From assembly GCA_900314555.1 (NCBI GenBank), contig OMVQ01000003.1, positions 78,576-142,575 of the forward strand: DNA of 64,000 nucleotides, in the 5' to 3' direction. The notes under the pieces are model-generated. The model was not told where the DNA came from, did not search any database, and was given only the letters and a program-made list of their open reading frames with translations. A program made the translations under genes and the position numbers. Shown here in pieces: positions 36,707-45,821 of this stretch. Source of the stretch: an uncultured Eubacteriales bacterium (GTDB lineage: Bacteria; Bacillota; Clostridia; Lachnospirales; Lachnospiraceae). Every line of letters begins with the position of its first letter. Position 1 is the first letter of the stretch.

Positions 36707-36811
36707 AGCCGGATATTATGGAAGATGCAAGGTATAAAGCCGTACATATAAGAAGAATCCGGCATTCTGATCGAAGATTGGTCAGACACCTAATCATTAA
36801 TGAATGATTAG
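36707..36811 (+). other. Structured intergenic region upstream of fliK
   Basis: The 206-bp gap between the MotE-like gene and fliK contains three possible stems: GCCGGAT (36708) with ATCCGGC (36757), TCTGATC with GGTCAGA (about 36765-36785), and a perfect CTAATCATT/AATGATTAG hairpin at 36790-36811 just before the fliK ribosome-binding site. The start AGCCGGATATTATGGAAG resembles a sequence upstream of flgE. It may be an mRNA leader or processing element; it matches no riboswitch I know. Confidence 0.4.
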
Positions 36812-36839
36812 AGAAAATTATGATGAAAGGAGGAAGAGA

Positions 36840-38165
36840 ATGGTAAGTGCGAATATTTCAGGTAAATTCAAAGTAGATTTTCTAAACAGTTCTAATGATA
36901 CTAATTCTGTTAAAAAGTCATCGGACAGCGATTTTACTAAAATATTAAGCAGTCATACTACTAACGACAGTAAAGAAACATTTAAAACTGACAACAATGA
37001 TAAGAACAGTGATGTAAAGAATGTCATTAAGAAGTTCTATTCAGACAAGCCACAGATTAGTGACAATGAAACAAAGATTGATGATACAGATATCGAAAAA
37101 GCTGTTGCAGAAACATATTCACAGATTGTAAATGTAATAGCTGACACACTTAATGCTAATCCTGATGAGATTAAGGATATTATTAATGAACTTGATATTA
37201 ATCTGAGTGATTTATCAGATAGTCAGAGTGTTGTTAAGATAGTCAGTGAATATTTAGGTATTAGTAATCCGGTAAATGTTCTGACTAATGATGAGGCTAT
37301 TAATGCTGTTAAAGAAATTAATCAGGCAATTGATGAAATTATTGATGATTTCAAAGACGAATTTGTGATTACAGATGATGAACTTAGTGATTTATTTAAC
37401 AAATTTGATGTTACACAGGATACTGAAATTATTGAAGATGTTGTAATTGATGAGACAGGAAATGCCACATCAGATGATACAGTTAAAGTTTCTGATGAAA
37501 ATGATAACAAAATTAATATGGATTCAGAAAATGATAATATAGTGCCTGAGAAAACGACAGTTAAGAATGAAGAAAGTGCAAATGCCGATAATAACAGGGA
37601 ATTTCATAATGACAGAGAAAGTAAATCAGAACTTTATCCAAATGAAAATGGAATGGAAAGTATAGTTTCTAATCTTAAGAATACTATTGTGGATAACATT
37701 TCGGCAGAAGATGGAATTGCAGATAAGATTATTAAGCAGATTACTGATGATATAAGATTATATGCGAAGGCTGATACAACATCACTTGAGATTCAGTTAG
37801 AACCTGAAACACTTGGTAAGGTAGGAATTACTGTTACGAGTAAGGCAGGAACTGTTACGGCACAGTTAGTGGTTCAAAATGAAGTTGCGAAAGAAGCAAT
37901 CGAAAGCCAGATGGCAACACTTAAAGATAGTTTTGCAAGTCAGGATATAAAAGTAGATGCAGTAGAAGTAACGATTGCAAGCAAAGAATTTGAACAGAAC
38001 CTTGATAAAGGTGCGGGAAATTCTTCAGAACAGAATGAAAATAAGAGAAGAAGACATATTTCAGCAGAAGAACTTGCAGAAATTAATGGAACTGTAACGG
38101 AGAAAGAGATGACAATTGATAATGTCCTTAAAGAAATGGGAACAACAGTCAATTATTCAGCTTAA
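36840..38165 (+). CDS. fliK: Flagellar hook-length control protein FliK
   Basis: This 441-residue exported ruler has a long low-complexity Asp/Asn/Ser-rich N-terminal and middle region and a compact C-terminal switch domain at about 314-382 with [20 protein letters not shown], the FliK signature, which triggers the FlhB switch from hook to filament export. The ATG at 36840 is chosen because AAAGGAGG lies just upstream; an earlier in-frame ATG at 36804 has no ribosome-binding site. flgD follows closely. Confidence 0.92.
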   Translation: MVSANISGKFKVDFLNSSNDTNSVKKSSDSDFTKILSSHTTNDSKETFKTDNNDKNSDVKNVIKKFYSDKPQISDNETKIDDTDIEKAVAETYSQIVNVIADTLNANPDEIKDIINELDINLSDLSDSQSVVKIVSEYLGISNPVNVLTNDEAINAVKEINQAIDEIIDDFKDEFVITDDELSDLFNKFDVTQDTEIIEDVVIDETGNATSDDTVKVSDENDNKINMDSENDNIVPEKTTVKNEESANADNNREFHNDRESKSELYPNENGMESIVSNLKNTIVDNISAEDGIADKIIKQITDDIRLYAKADTTSLEIQLEPETLGKVGITVTSKAGTVTAQLVVQNEVAKEAIESQMATLKDSFASQDIKVDAVEVTIASKEFEQNLDKGAGNSSEQNENKRRRHISAEELAEINGTVTEKEMTIDNVLKEMGTTVNYSA

Positions 38166-38188
38166 ATAAAGTGAAAGGAGAGAGAAGA

Positions 38189-38722
38189 ATGGCAGTAGCT
38201 AATATAGTAAATGGAGAAGTTATAGCAGAAACAACTCCTACAAACAGCTCAAAGAATACAGTAGGCAAAAATGAACTTGGTAAAGATGCATTTATGACAT
38301 TACTTGTAGCACAGATGCAGAATCAGGACCCATTAAATCCATCAACAGATACAGAATTCATAAGCCAGCTAGCACAGTTTAGCAGCCTTGAACAGATGCA
38401 GAATCTTAATACTACACTTAATAACCAGAATGCATTTGGACTTGTAGGAAAGAATGTCATTATTAATGTAGGCTCATCTAAAGGAGAAACTACAAATACT
38501 GTTGCAGGATATGTGCAATATGTTGAAATGAAAGACGGTAAGGCTTATCTGGCAATTAATGAAGAACTGTATTCAATTGATGATTTGTACACAGTAATTG
38601 ATAAAGACTATCTGGATAAAATCATCAATGATAATAAGAAAAATGATTCTGCAAACACAGAAGACAAATCAGACGATACAAAGACAGATGATAAAACAGA
38701 TAACATTGGCAAGGAAGAGTAA
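38189..38722 (+). CDS. flgD: Flagellar hook assembly scaffold FlgD (short form)
   Basis: This 177-residue hook cap has the conserved N-terminal part [20 protein letters not shown] followed by [22 protein letters not shown] (residues about 28-70). The C-terminal Tudor/Ig cap domain of longer FlgD proteins is reduced, and the tail is a charged Asp/Lys-rich stretch. Short forms of this type occur in Firmicutes (YlxG). The ATG at 38189 follows AAAGGAGAG. Confidence 0.93.
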   Translation: MAVANIVNGEVIAETTPTNSSKNTVGKNELGKDAFMTLLVAQMQNQDPLNPSTDTEFISQLAQFSSLEQMQNLNTTLNNQNAFGLVGKNVIINVGSSKGETTNTVAGYVQYVEMKDGKAYLAINEELYSIDDLYTVIDKDYLDKIINDNKKNDSANTEDKSDDTKTDDKTDNIGKEE

Positions 38723-38740
38723 TGAGTGGAGGTACCGAAA

Positions 38741-39130
38741 GTGAATATTAATGGTAGTTTTTCTTCTATAGAACAAATTACTGGTGCATATTTAAACAAT
38801 AAGGTACAAAAAAATGTCATTGAATCAAAGGATTCGGATAATTCATTTCAGAAGATATTACAACAGAAAGCAACAGAGGGTTTAAAATTCTCTAAGCATG
38901 CCGGAGAAAGACTTGAAGAAAGAAATATAACTTTATCTAATGAGCAGATGAAGAGATTAGAAGAGGCGACTGTAAGAGCTGATGAAAAAGGAATAAAAGA
39001 ATCATTAATGCTAATGGATAATATGGCGTTTATTGTGAATGTAAAAAATAGCACAGTAATTACGGCTATGGATCAGACAGATAATAAAGATAATATATTT
39101 ACAAATATTGATGGAGCAGTCATAGTATAG
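38741..39130 (+). CDS. Flagellar operon protein, TIGR02530 family
   Basis: This 129-residue protein contains the family core FSKHAGERLEERNITLS and DNMAFIVNVKNSTVITAMD. It is always found between flgD and flgE in Firmicutes and spirochaete flagellar operons; its molecular role is not settled. The GTG at 38741 is chosen because GGAGG lies 8 bases upstream; a GTG at 38726 overlaps that site. The following 95-bp gap has a TGATTTC/GAAATCA hairpin and a sequence shared with the fliK upstream region. Confidence 0.85.
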   Translation: MNINGSFSSIEQITGAYLNNKVQKNVIESKDSDNSFQKILQQKATEGLKFSKHAGERLEERNITLSNEQMKRLEEATVRADEKGIKESLMLMDNMAFIVNVKNSTVITAMDQTDNKDNIFTNIDGAVIV

Positions 39131-39225
39131 AGCCGGACCTTTATGGAAGCTTATGATTTCTGAATGACAGATGAAATCAGATATGACATGCGATTACAGG
39201 TAAATGAATTGGAGGTCGTTTAATT

Positions 39226-40512
39226 ATGATGAGATCATTGTATTCCGGTGTATCCGGATTAAAAGTTCATCAGACAAAGATGGACGTTATAGGTAATAAT
39301 ATTTCGAATGTTAATACAGTTGGTTTTAAAGCATCGAGAGTAACATTCAGTGAATTATTCTACCAGACAACACAGACAGCAACAGGTCCTAATGCACAGA
39401 CTAATACAGGTGGACAGAATGCTAAACAGATTGGTCTTGGTGCTTCTTTAGCATCTATCAGTGTTGATGTAACAGGTGAGGGTGGTAACCAGTCAACAAA
39501 CAGACCGTTTGACTTAAAGATTAATGGTAACAGTTTCTTTATCGTTAATAGCAATGGTTCTACATATTTTACAAAAGCAGGTAACTTCGCTAAAGATGAA
39601 GCAGGTAATTTAGTTACTGATACAGGTGCATTTGTAATGGGATATGTAGCAGATACTCCGGGTGCTGCTTTACAGACAGACCAATTAAGACCTATTCAGG
39701 TATATGCTTCTAAGTATGTAAATACAGAACCATCGGCAACATCAGCAGCTAACTTCTCAGGTAATATTAATAAAGAAGATTCAAACTTTGCGTCAGGATT
39801 ACCAATTACAAGAAATATATATGTATATGATAACTTAGGTTATCAGTACGGCGTACAGGTTCAGATTTCTAAAGTATCTGATACAGAATATAGTGTTACA
39901 ACTAATGGCGTATATTCAGGTACAAAGCTTGTTGAGGGACTTAACGCAACAATGAATGGAACACTTACATTTGATGCTGCTACAGGTAAGCTTGCATCTG
40001 ATACTAAATTAGATTTATCAATTACAGGAAGTGACTCATTTACAGTTGATCCTATAGAAGTTGATTTCAGTAAAATTACATCATATGGTACAGAGACAAC
40101 TATTGATAGTGCAAGAGGTACATATGATGGAGAGGGTACAGGTAAAAAAGTAGGTGTTATGACAAGTGTCGGAATCGATGCTTCAGGTAATGTAGTAGCT
40201 GCATACGATAACGGTGATAACGAAATAATCGGACAGATAGCGGTTGCAACATTCTCTAACCCTGCAGGTCTTGAGAAAGTTGGACAGAATATGTTCGCTG
40301 CAACACTTAACTCAGGTGAATTTAATGGAATAGGTCAGGATATCAACGCTACAGGTGGTTCGTTCTCACCTGGTGTACTTGAGATGTCGAATGTAGACTT
40401 AGCAACAGAGTTTACAGATATGATTGTTACACAAAGAGGTTTCCAGGCTAATTCAAGAGTTATTACTACATCAGATACAATGCTTGAAGAATTATTAAGT
40501 CTTAAGAGATAA
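39226..40512 (+). CDS. flgE: Flagellar hook protein FlgE
   Basis: This 428-residue protein is the hook subunit. The N-terminal signature MRSLYSGVSGLKVHQTKMDV is followed by GNNISNVNTVGFKASRVTF, and the C-terminus ends FTDMIVTQRGFQANSRVITT then SDTMLEELLSLKR, both typical of FlgE. GGAGGTCG precedes the ATG pair. The middle D1/D2 domain is Thr/Gly-rich. A hairpin follows directly. Confidence 0.96.
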   Translation: MMRSLYSGVSGLKVHQTKMDVIGNNISNVNTVGFKASRVTFSELFYQTTQTATGPNAQTNTGGQNAKQIGLGASLASISVDVTGEGGNQSTNRPFDLKINGNSFFIVNSNGSTYFTKAGNFAKDEAGNLVTDTGAFVMGYVADTPGAALQTDQLRPIQVYASKYVNTEPSATSAANFSGNINKEDSNFASGLPITRNIYVYDNLGYQYGVQVQISKVSDTEYSVTTNGVYSGTKLVEGLNATMNGTLTFDAATGKLASDTKLDLSITGSDSFTVDPIEVDFSKITSYGTETTIDSARGTYDGEGTGKKVGVMTSVGIDASGNVVAAYDNGDNEIIGQIAVATFSNPAGLEKVGQNMFAATLNSGEFNGIGQDINATGGSFSPGVLEMSNVDLATEFTDMIVTQRGFQANSRVITTSDTMLEELLSLKR

Positions 40513-40516
40513 TTAA

Positions 40517-40553
40517 ATGGGAGAATCTCATAAAGAGGTTCTCCCATATTTTG
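40517..40553 (+). terminator. Hairpin terminator-like element after flgE
   Basis: ATGGGAGAATCTC and GAGGTTCTCCCAT (one G-U) form a 13-bp stem with a 5-nt loop followed by ATTTTG. The U-run is short, so it is probably a partial terminator or 3' stabiliser that keeps hook mRNA abundant relative to downstream genes. Confidence 0.6.
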
Positions 40554-40599
40554 CCAAAACGATTAGATATACATCAGGAAAGGAGTTAAGAAGTAATCG

Positions 40600-40785
40600 A
40601 TGATAGAATTAACAAGGTTAAATGGTAAAAATATTATGATTAACTGTGAACTTATTCAATATATAGAAGAAACGCCTGATACAGTGATTACATTTAATAA
40701 TGGAACTAAAATACTTGTCAAAGAAGAATGTGATGAGATAAAAGAAAAGGTTCTCGAATATAAAAGAGAAATTATGAGGTTTTAA
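40600..40785 (+). CDS. flbD: FlbD family flagellar protein
   Basis: This 61-residue protein starts MIELTRLNGKNIMINCELIQ and contains ETPDTVITFNNGTKILVKE, the signature of the FlbD family. Members sit between flgE and motA/fliL in many Firmicutes; their function is not firmly known. AAAGGAG precedes the ATG at a long distance. The 159-bp gap downstream contains the tandem repeat and possible promoter of motA. Confidence 0.9.
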   Translation: MIELTRLNGKNIMINCELIQYIEETPDTVITFNNGTKILVKEECDEIKEKVLEYKREIMRF

Positions 40786-40827
40786 AGTTATATCAGGCAT
40801 TTTTACAGCATATTAATAAAACCAATA

Positions 40828-40861
40828 TAAAAAATGTCATATTCGTCAAAAAAATGTCATA
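40828..40861 (+). repeat. Two direct repeats of AAAAAATGTCATA upstream of motA
   Basis: The core AAAATGTCAT occurs at 40831-40840 and again at 40851-40860, exactly 20 bp apart, i.e. on the same face of the DNA. The pair lies just upstream of a possible promoter for motA, so it resembles a tandem operator. Confidence 0.5.
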
Positions 40862-40868
40862 AAGTGTT

Positions 40869-40897
40869 TGGCTAATTGGTAATTTTGTGGTAGAATA
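40869..40897 (+). promoter_or_regulatory. Weak candidate promoter for motAB
   Basis: A TTGGCT -35-like hexamer is followed after 17 bp by TAGAAT. The -35 matches the consensus at only three positions. If used, it would give motAB and the downstream genes an internal promoter under control of the adjacent repeats. Confidence 0.35.
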
Positions 40898-40944
40898 TTA
40901 GTCAGTATTATTATGCAAAAAAATGTTTTAGGTAGGTGAAAAAG

Positions 40945-41742
40945 ATGGATATTGCTTCAGTTGTCGGATTAGTAGTGTGTATCGGAATGGTTATCATGGG
41001 TATCGTTACGGGTGATGAAGGTGCAGCAGCCTTAGGTAACTTCGTGGATTATAAGTCAGCTTTGATAACATTTGGTGGTGCGTTTGCGAGTGTAATGGTT
41101 TTTTATTCAATAAAAGATTTCGTAAATTCCCTAAAAGCATTTAAGATAGCCTTAAAAGCACCGGCTAATAAAGACACAGAGACAATTAAGAATATAATCG
41201 ATTTATCAAATGTAGCACGTAAAGAGGGACTTTTAGCGCTTGAAGAAGCAGCTAATGACCTTGAAGATGAATTCCTTAAGAAAGGAATCCTGTTAGTAGT
41301 AGATGGTACTGATCCTGAATTAGTGCGAGCTATTATGGAGACAGATATGATATGTGTGGAGAATAGACATAAGAAAGTAATAAGTTTCTATGAATCTGTT
41401 GCTTCGATGGGACCTGCCTGGGGTATGATTGGTACACTTATTGGTCTTATTAATATGTTGAAAAATCTTAGTGATATTTCGTCAGTCGGACCTAATATGT
41501 CAGTAGCGCTTATTACTACATTATATGGTTCGTTACTTGCTAACTGGATAGCAACTCCGATAGCTTCAAAACTTAAATATAACAATGATTTAGAGATAAT
41601 GCTAAAGGAAGTAACTATAGAGGGTCTGTTATCGATACAGGCTGGAGAAAATCCAAGAGTTATTGAAGAAAAACTCAAATCCTTCCTCTCTCCTGAACAA
41701 AGAGTTGGATTTGGTGAGTCAGAAGATGGCGGAGGTGAGTAG
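40945..41742 (+). CDS. motA: Flagellar motor stator protein MotA
   Basis: This 265-residue stator subunit has four transmembrane segments. The cytoplasmic loop contains charged residues for FliG interaction, and the conserved MGPAWGMIGTLIGLINML segment with the LITTLYGSLLANWIATPIA helix is typical. It forms the proton or sodium channel with MotB. The ATG at 40945 was preferred over a GTG at 40936 that lies within the GGTAGGTGA ribosome-binding site. motB starts 2 bases after its stop. Confidence 0.95.
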   Translation: MDIASVVGLVVCIGMVIMGIVTGDEGAAALGNFVDYKSALITFGGAFASVMVFYSIKDFVNSLKAFKIALKAPANKDTETIKNIIDLSNVARKEGLLALEEAANDLEDEFLKKGILLVVDGTDPELVRAIMETDMICVENRHKKVISFYESVASMGPAWGMIGTLIGLINMLKNLSDISSVGPNMSVALITTLYGSLLANWIATPIASKLKYNNDLEIMLKEVTIEGLLSIQAGENPRVIEEKLKSFLSPEQRVGFGESEDGGGE

Positions 41743-41744
41743 AA

Positions 41745-42575
41745 TTGGCAAGACGAAAAGAAGAACAGTCAGGCTCAGGTTCACCGGCATGGATGGCAAC
41801 ATTTAGTGATTTGATGAACTTATTACTGTGTTTCTTTGTATTGTTATTTGCTATGTCAAGTATTGATGAAGATAAGTTCGAGGAACTTGTCGCTTCGCTT
41901 TCAGCAAGCTTTGGTGTGTTAGATGGTGGCTCTACTTCAGTGATAGAAGGAACTGTTATCGCAGCAGGTGTTAATGACCTTAATGATTTGAATGATTATT
42001 ACCAGAGTATGGGCCTTAATGATACAGGTACAGATGTTGCGCAGGACCCGGATATTTATGAATATGACGGAAGTCAGTTATTAGAAGTGTTAAAGGACAA
42101 AGGTGCCGAAGAATCAGAGAAGATGGCTGAAGAGATAAAGAGTGAAGCTACAGAGATGCAGATTGCAGATAGCATAGATGTTGATTTTACATCGCAGTAT
42201 GTTACAATTACTTTAAATGGTGCATTGTTGTTTGATTCAGCGAAAGCATACATAAGGTCAGAATCATTACCATTAGTAGACAGAGTGGGAAATATTTTAA
42301 AAAATTACTCATCATCAATGATAGAGATAACAGGATATACAGATAGTGTTCCACTTTTAGATGATCCTAAGTATGATGATAACTGGGACTTATCAAGTGC
42401 GAGAGCTAAAACAGTGCTTATGTACCTTGTTGAGAATAAGGGTATGGACCTTACTAAGATGAAATCATCAGGCAGAGGAGAAAATGATCCGATTGCCTCT
42501 AATGATACAGCCGAGGGCAGGGCACAGAACCGACGAGTTGAAATAAAAATCTATAATGAATATAGTATGGAATAG
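41745..42575 (+). CDS. motB: Flagellar motor stator protein MotB
   Basis: This 276-residue protein anchors the stator to peptidoglycan. The single transmembrane helix at about 20-38 carries the essential aspartate in FSDLMNLLLCFFVLLFAM (Asp22). The C-terminal OmpA-like domain has the peptidoglycan-binding ITGYTDSVPLLDD (near 195) and NWDLSSARAKTVLMYL, then AQNRRVEIKI. It starts with TTG at 41745, with GGAGGTGA of the motA 3' end as its ribosome-binding site. Confidence 0.95.
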   Translation: MARRKEEQSGSGSPAWMATFSDLMNLLLCFFVLLFAMSSIDEDKFEELVASLSASFGVLDGGSTSVIEGTVIAAGVNDLNDLNDYYQSMGLNDTGTDVAQDPDIYEYDGSQLLEVLKDKGAEESEKMAEEIKSEATEMQIADSIDVDFTSQYVTITLNGALLFDSAKAYIRSESLPLVDRVGNILKNYSSSMIEITGYTDSVPLLDDPKYDDNWDLSSARAKTVLMYLVENKGMDLTKMKSSGRGENDPIASNDTAEGRAQNRRVEIKIYNEYSME

Positions 42576-42593
42576 ACAACGGAGGATAGGACA

Positions 42594-43103
42594 TTGAAGA
42601 AAAGCTTATTGAATATTATAACGATAGTATTAGTATTGACAAATACAATATTAACAACAATAATGCTATTTGTGGTAGTTCCGGGAATGCAGGATTCTAA
42701 CCGCATAATTAAAAAAGTTGCTCAGGCAGTTAATCTTGAATTAGATACCAGAGAGACAGATGTTTCTGATGTACCACTTGAAGAATGTGAGACATTTGAT
42801 TTAGAGACTAAATTAACTATTGCACTCAAGAAAGGTTCAGATGGAAAAGATCATTATGCAGTGATTTATCCAACATTACTGCTCTACAAGAATGGTAGTA
42901 ACTATTCAAAGAATTTAGCAACTCTTACAGAGAAGAAAGCACTTGCAACACAGCATATACAGGAGATTGTACAGAAGTATACAGCTACAGAGCTTCAGAC
43001 TAATCCAGATGCTGTAAGAGAAGAAGCAAAAGCTGATTTGCAGGAAATTTTCGGAAAGGGATTTATTGTTCAGGTAGTATTTGGAACAACTACAATCCAA
43101 TAA
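42594..43103 (+). CDS. fliL: Flagellar basal body-associated protein FliL
   Basis: This 169-residue bitopic protein has an N-terminal transmembrane helix (about 7-30) and an extracytoplasmic stomatin-like domain with KKALATQHIQEIVQKYTATE. FliL rings surround stators and support torque. It starts with TTG after CGGAGGATAGG. Position between motB and fliM agrees with the family; sequence similarity is modest as usual for FliL. Confidence 0.82.
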   Translation: MKKSLLNIITIVLVLTNTILTTIMLFVVVPGMQDSNRIIKKVAQAVNLELDTRETDVSDVPLEECETFDLETKLTIALKKGSDGKDHYAVIYPTLLLYKNGSNYSKNLATLTEKKALATQHIQEIVQKYTATELQTNPDAVREEAKADLQEIFGKGFIVQVVFGTTTIQ

Positions 43104-43140
43104 CATGATACATAAATTTAGACATAGGAGGTGATGATGC

Positions 43141-44118
43141 GTGAGCGAGGTATTATCTCAGAGTGAGATAGATAATCTGCTGAAAGCATTAAGCTCCGGG
43201 GAATTAGACGTCAATGAGTATGCAGACGCTAACGAAACCCAGGTTAAAAATTATGATTTTGCACGTCCGGCAAAGTTTTCAAAAGAACATCTGCGTACGT
43301 TAGAAATAATATTTGAACATTATGGCAGATTATTATATACCAATTTACCGGCTTATTTAAGAAAAAATGTCCAGGTTGAGGTTGTGAATTCAGAAGCTGT
43401 AGCATATTCTGAATTTGCTAACGCATTATCAAATCCGGTAATACTTGGAATAGTTAATTTTGAGCCGTTAAAAGGAAATGTTTTGATGGAACTTGCACCT
43501 AGTCTTGGATATGCAATTATTGACAGGTTATTAGGTGGAAGTGGTGAAACATTAGAGAAGAAAAGAGATTTTTCTGAAATAGAGATAACCATTATAGAAA
43601 GAATAATTTCTATATGTATTGACTTATTAAGAGAACCGTGGAAGAATGTTGTTGAACTGAATCCTAGGTTGGAGAAAATCGAAACAAATTCACAGTTTGC
43701 ACAGATTATTTCACCAAGTGAGATGATTGCAATTGTTACTTTGAATTTGAAAATAGGGGATGTCGAAGGATTGATGAATATTTGTCTTCCATATTTGACA
43801 CTCGAGCCTGTTATGGATAAGCTGAATACAAAATATTGGTATTCAACAATGCAGGATAAAGAAGAAAGTGAATATGAAGATAAGATAGAAGCTCTTATTT
43901 CAAGAGCTGTGGTACCATTAAAAGCTGTACTAGGTACCAGTACAATATCTGTCAGTGATTTTGCAAATCTGCAAAAAGGTGACATAATAAAATTAGACTC
44001 AGGGATTGAAGATGAGCTTACGGTTTTTGTTGGAAACATAGGTAAATTTAAAGCACTACCGGGTTCGGCAAAAGATAATTATGCTGTAAGAATTACATCG
44101 ATAATCAGAGAGGAGTAA
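43141..44118 (+). CDS. fliM: Flagellar motor switch protein FliM
   Basis: This 325-residue C-ring protein has the CheY-P-binding N-terminal motif LSQSEIDNLLKAL, then FDFARPAKF-like YDFARPAKFSKEHLRTLEII, the CheC-like middle domain (LIDRLLGG-type IIDRLLGGSGE), and a C-terminal FliN-like domain (LQKGDIIKLDSGIEDELTVFVGNIGKFKA). It starts with GTG after TAGGAGGTGATG. It works with FliG and FliY to reverse or control rotation. Confidence 0.96.
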   Translation: MSEVLSQSEIDNLLKALSSGELDVNEYADANETQVKNYDFARPAKFSKEHLRTLEIIFEHYGRLLYTNLPAYLRKNVQVEVVNSEAVAYSEFANALSNPVILGIVNFEPLKGNVLMELAPSLGYAIIDRLLGGSGETLEKKRDFSEIEITIIERIISICIDLLREPWKNVVELNPRLEKIETNSQFAQIISPSEMIAIVTLNLKIGDVEGLMNICLPYLTLEPVMDKLNTKYWYSTMQDKEESEYEDKIEALISRAVVPLKAVLGTSTISVSDFANLQKGDIIKLDSGIEDELTVFVGNIGKFKALPGSAKDNYAVRITSIIREE

Positions 44119-44124
44119 GGCAAA

Positions 44125-45429
44125 ATGGACGGAATGCTATCACAAGAAGAAATTAATGCATTACTGAATGGAATGAATACAGACGCAGATTCTGGTACAG
44201 ACGGCGCATCAGCAGATACTGCCACATCAGAAGAAGTGAATACAGGTAATTCAGATAATTCAGTTAATGAAGATTTCCTTACAGATATAGAAAAAGATAC
44301 TGTAGGCGAGATATCCAACATAAGCATGGGAACAGCAGCCACGACATTATCTTCGTTGGTTAATCAGAAAGTAAATATAAGTATTCCTGTTGTTACATAT
44401 GCAACATGGGACGATTTGGTGAAAAGCTATGACAGACCATGCGTTTTCCTTCAGATTAAATACAAAGAAGGCCTTGATGGAAATAACATATTAATATTAA
44501 AAGAAAATGATGTTAAAATAATCGCAGATTTGATGATGGGCGGAGATGGTACTAATACAGATGGAGAACTTACAGAATTACATCTCAGTGCCATTTGTGA
44601 AGCAATGAACCAGATGATGGGTTCGGCTTCAACATCACTTTCATCAATGCTCAACATAAAGATTGATATTAGTCCACCAACAGCTAGTCTGGTTGATTTA
44701 AATGATAATTTAGGTCAAAATGAAATATCTGATTTCTTATCAAAAGGTTTTGTTAAGAATGCATTTAAGTTAACAATAGGTGACTTGGTTGACAGTGAGA
44801 TAATGCAATTATTCCCTGTTGAATTCGCTAAGAATTTATGTAGACGTTTTGAAAATGGAGCTGACGAGGAACCTGCTTCATTACCTGAAGAATCAGTTAG
44901 TGAACCTGTTATACAGCAGGATAAGCCTCAGGTACAGCAGCAACAACAACCACTACAACAGCCACAACAGACAATGCAGCAGCCTATGGGTGGACAGCAG
45001 ATGACACCACCACCTGTTAATATGAATCAGGCGGGATATGGTATGCCAACCGGCTATCCTATGGGAGCAATGGGTGCTATGCCTGGTTATAATGGAGTTC
45101 CATACCAGCAGATGCAGCCACAGATGATGCAGGAAGTGAATGTACAGCCTGCACAGTTCCAGGCATTTTCTAATGATTTAGCGGCTATTACACAGAAAGA
45201 GAATATTAATCTCATTATGGACGTTCCATTAGAGGTTACAGTTGAGCTTGGACGTACAACTAAATCCATAAAGGAAATTCTTGAATTCGCACCGGGAACA
45301 ATTATTGAATTAGATAAAATAGCCGGTGAACCAATAGACGTATTAGTTAATGGAAAATATGTAGCTAAAGGCGAAGTTGTCGTAATTGAAGAAAGTTTCG
45401 GCATACGTGTTACAGAAATTATAAAATAG
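44125..45429 (+). CDS. fliY: Flagellar motor switch phosphatase FliY
   Basis: This 434-residue protein replaces FliN in many Firmicutes. It starts with a CheY-binding-like LSQEEINALLNGM, followed by a CheC domain (about 50-240) with two intact phosphatase ExxN motifs (EISN in VGEISNISMG, EAMN in CEAMNQMMG), and ends in a FliN C-ring domain (about 345-434). Between them, about 251-345, lies an unusually long Gln/Pro/Met/Gly-rich linker. It should dephosphorylate CheY-P at the motor. It starts 6 bases after fliM. Confidence 0.95.
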   Translation: MDGMLSQEEINALLNGMNTDADSGTDGASADTATSEEVNTGNSDNSVNEDFLTDIEKDTVGEISNISMGTAATTLSSLVNQKVNISIPVVTYATWDDLVKSYDRPCVFLQIKYKEGLDGNNILILKENDVKIIADLMMGGDGTNTDGELTELHLSAICEAMNQMMGSASTSLSSMLNIKIDISPPTASLVDLNDNLGQNEISDFLSKGFVKNAFKLTIGDLVDSEIMQLFPVEFAKNLCRRFENGADEEPASLPEESVSEPVIQQDKPQVQQQQQPLQQPQQTMQQPMGGQQMTPPPVNMNQAGYGMPTGYPMGAMGAMPGYNGVPYQQMQPQMMQEVNVQPAQFQAFSNDLAAITQKENINLIMDVPLEVTVELGRTTKSIKEILEFAPGTIIELDKIAGEPIDVLVNGKYVAKGEVVVIEESFGIRVTEIIK

Positions 45430-45454
45430 AACAGTGAGATAGGAGAGAAGAGAG

Positions 45455-45817
45455 ATGGCAAAAAATATTATGATATGTGATGATGCTGCATTTATGAGAA
45501 TGATGATTAAGGACATTTTAACTAAAAATGGTTATAATGTTGCAGCAGAAGCAGAAAATGGAGCAAAAGCAGTAGAAAAATATTCTGATGTAAAACCTGA
45601 TTTAGTTATGATGGATATAACAATGCCAGAGATGGATGGTATTCAGGCACTTAAGAAGATTAAGGAACTTGACCCGGGAGCTACAGTAATTATGTGTTCT
45701 GCAATGGGACAGCAGGCAATGGTTATTGAATCAATCCAGTCAGGAGCTAAGGACTTTATCGTTAAACCTTTCCAGGCAGACAGAGTTATTGAAGCAGTTA
45801 AAAAAGCTATAGGCTAG
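45455..45817 (+). CDS. cheY: Chemotaxis response regulator CheY
   Basis: This 120-residue single-domain receiver carries the acidic pair D9-D10, phosphoacceptor D54 in DLVMMDITMPEMDG, the conserved Ser in MCSAMGQ and Lys in IVKPF. It shuttles phosphate from CheA to the switch proteins FliM/FliY encoded immediately upstream. TAGGAGAGAAG precedes the ATG. Confidence 0.97.
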   Translation: MAKNIMICDDAAFMRMMIKDILTKNGYNVAAEAENGAKAVEKYSDVKPDLVMMDITMPEMDGIQALKKIKELDPGATVIMCSAMGQQAMVIESIQSGAKDFIVKPFQADRVIEAVKKAIG

Positions 45818-45821
45818 ACAA

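Noticed and set aside
36634..36839. Cyclic-di-GMP riboswitch upstream of fliK
   Set aside because: Stems are present and a GATGCAAGG stretch is faintly similar, but the conserved core of c-di-GMP-I riboswitches is missing.
43353..44039. 228-codon minus-strand frame inside fliM
   Set aside because: No start signals and fully explained by fliM codons on the other strand.
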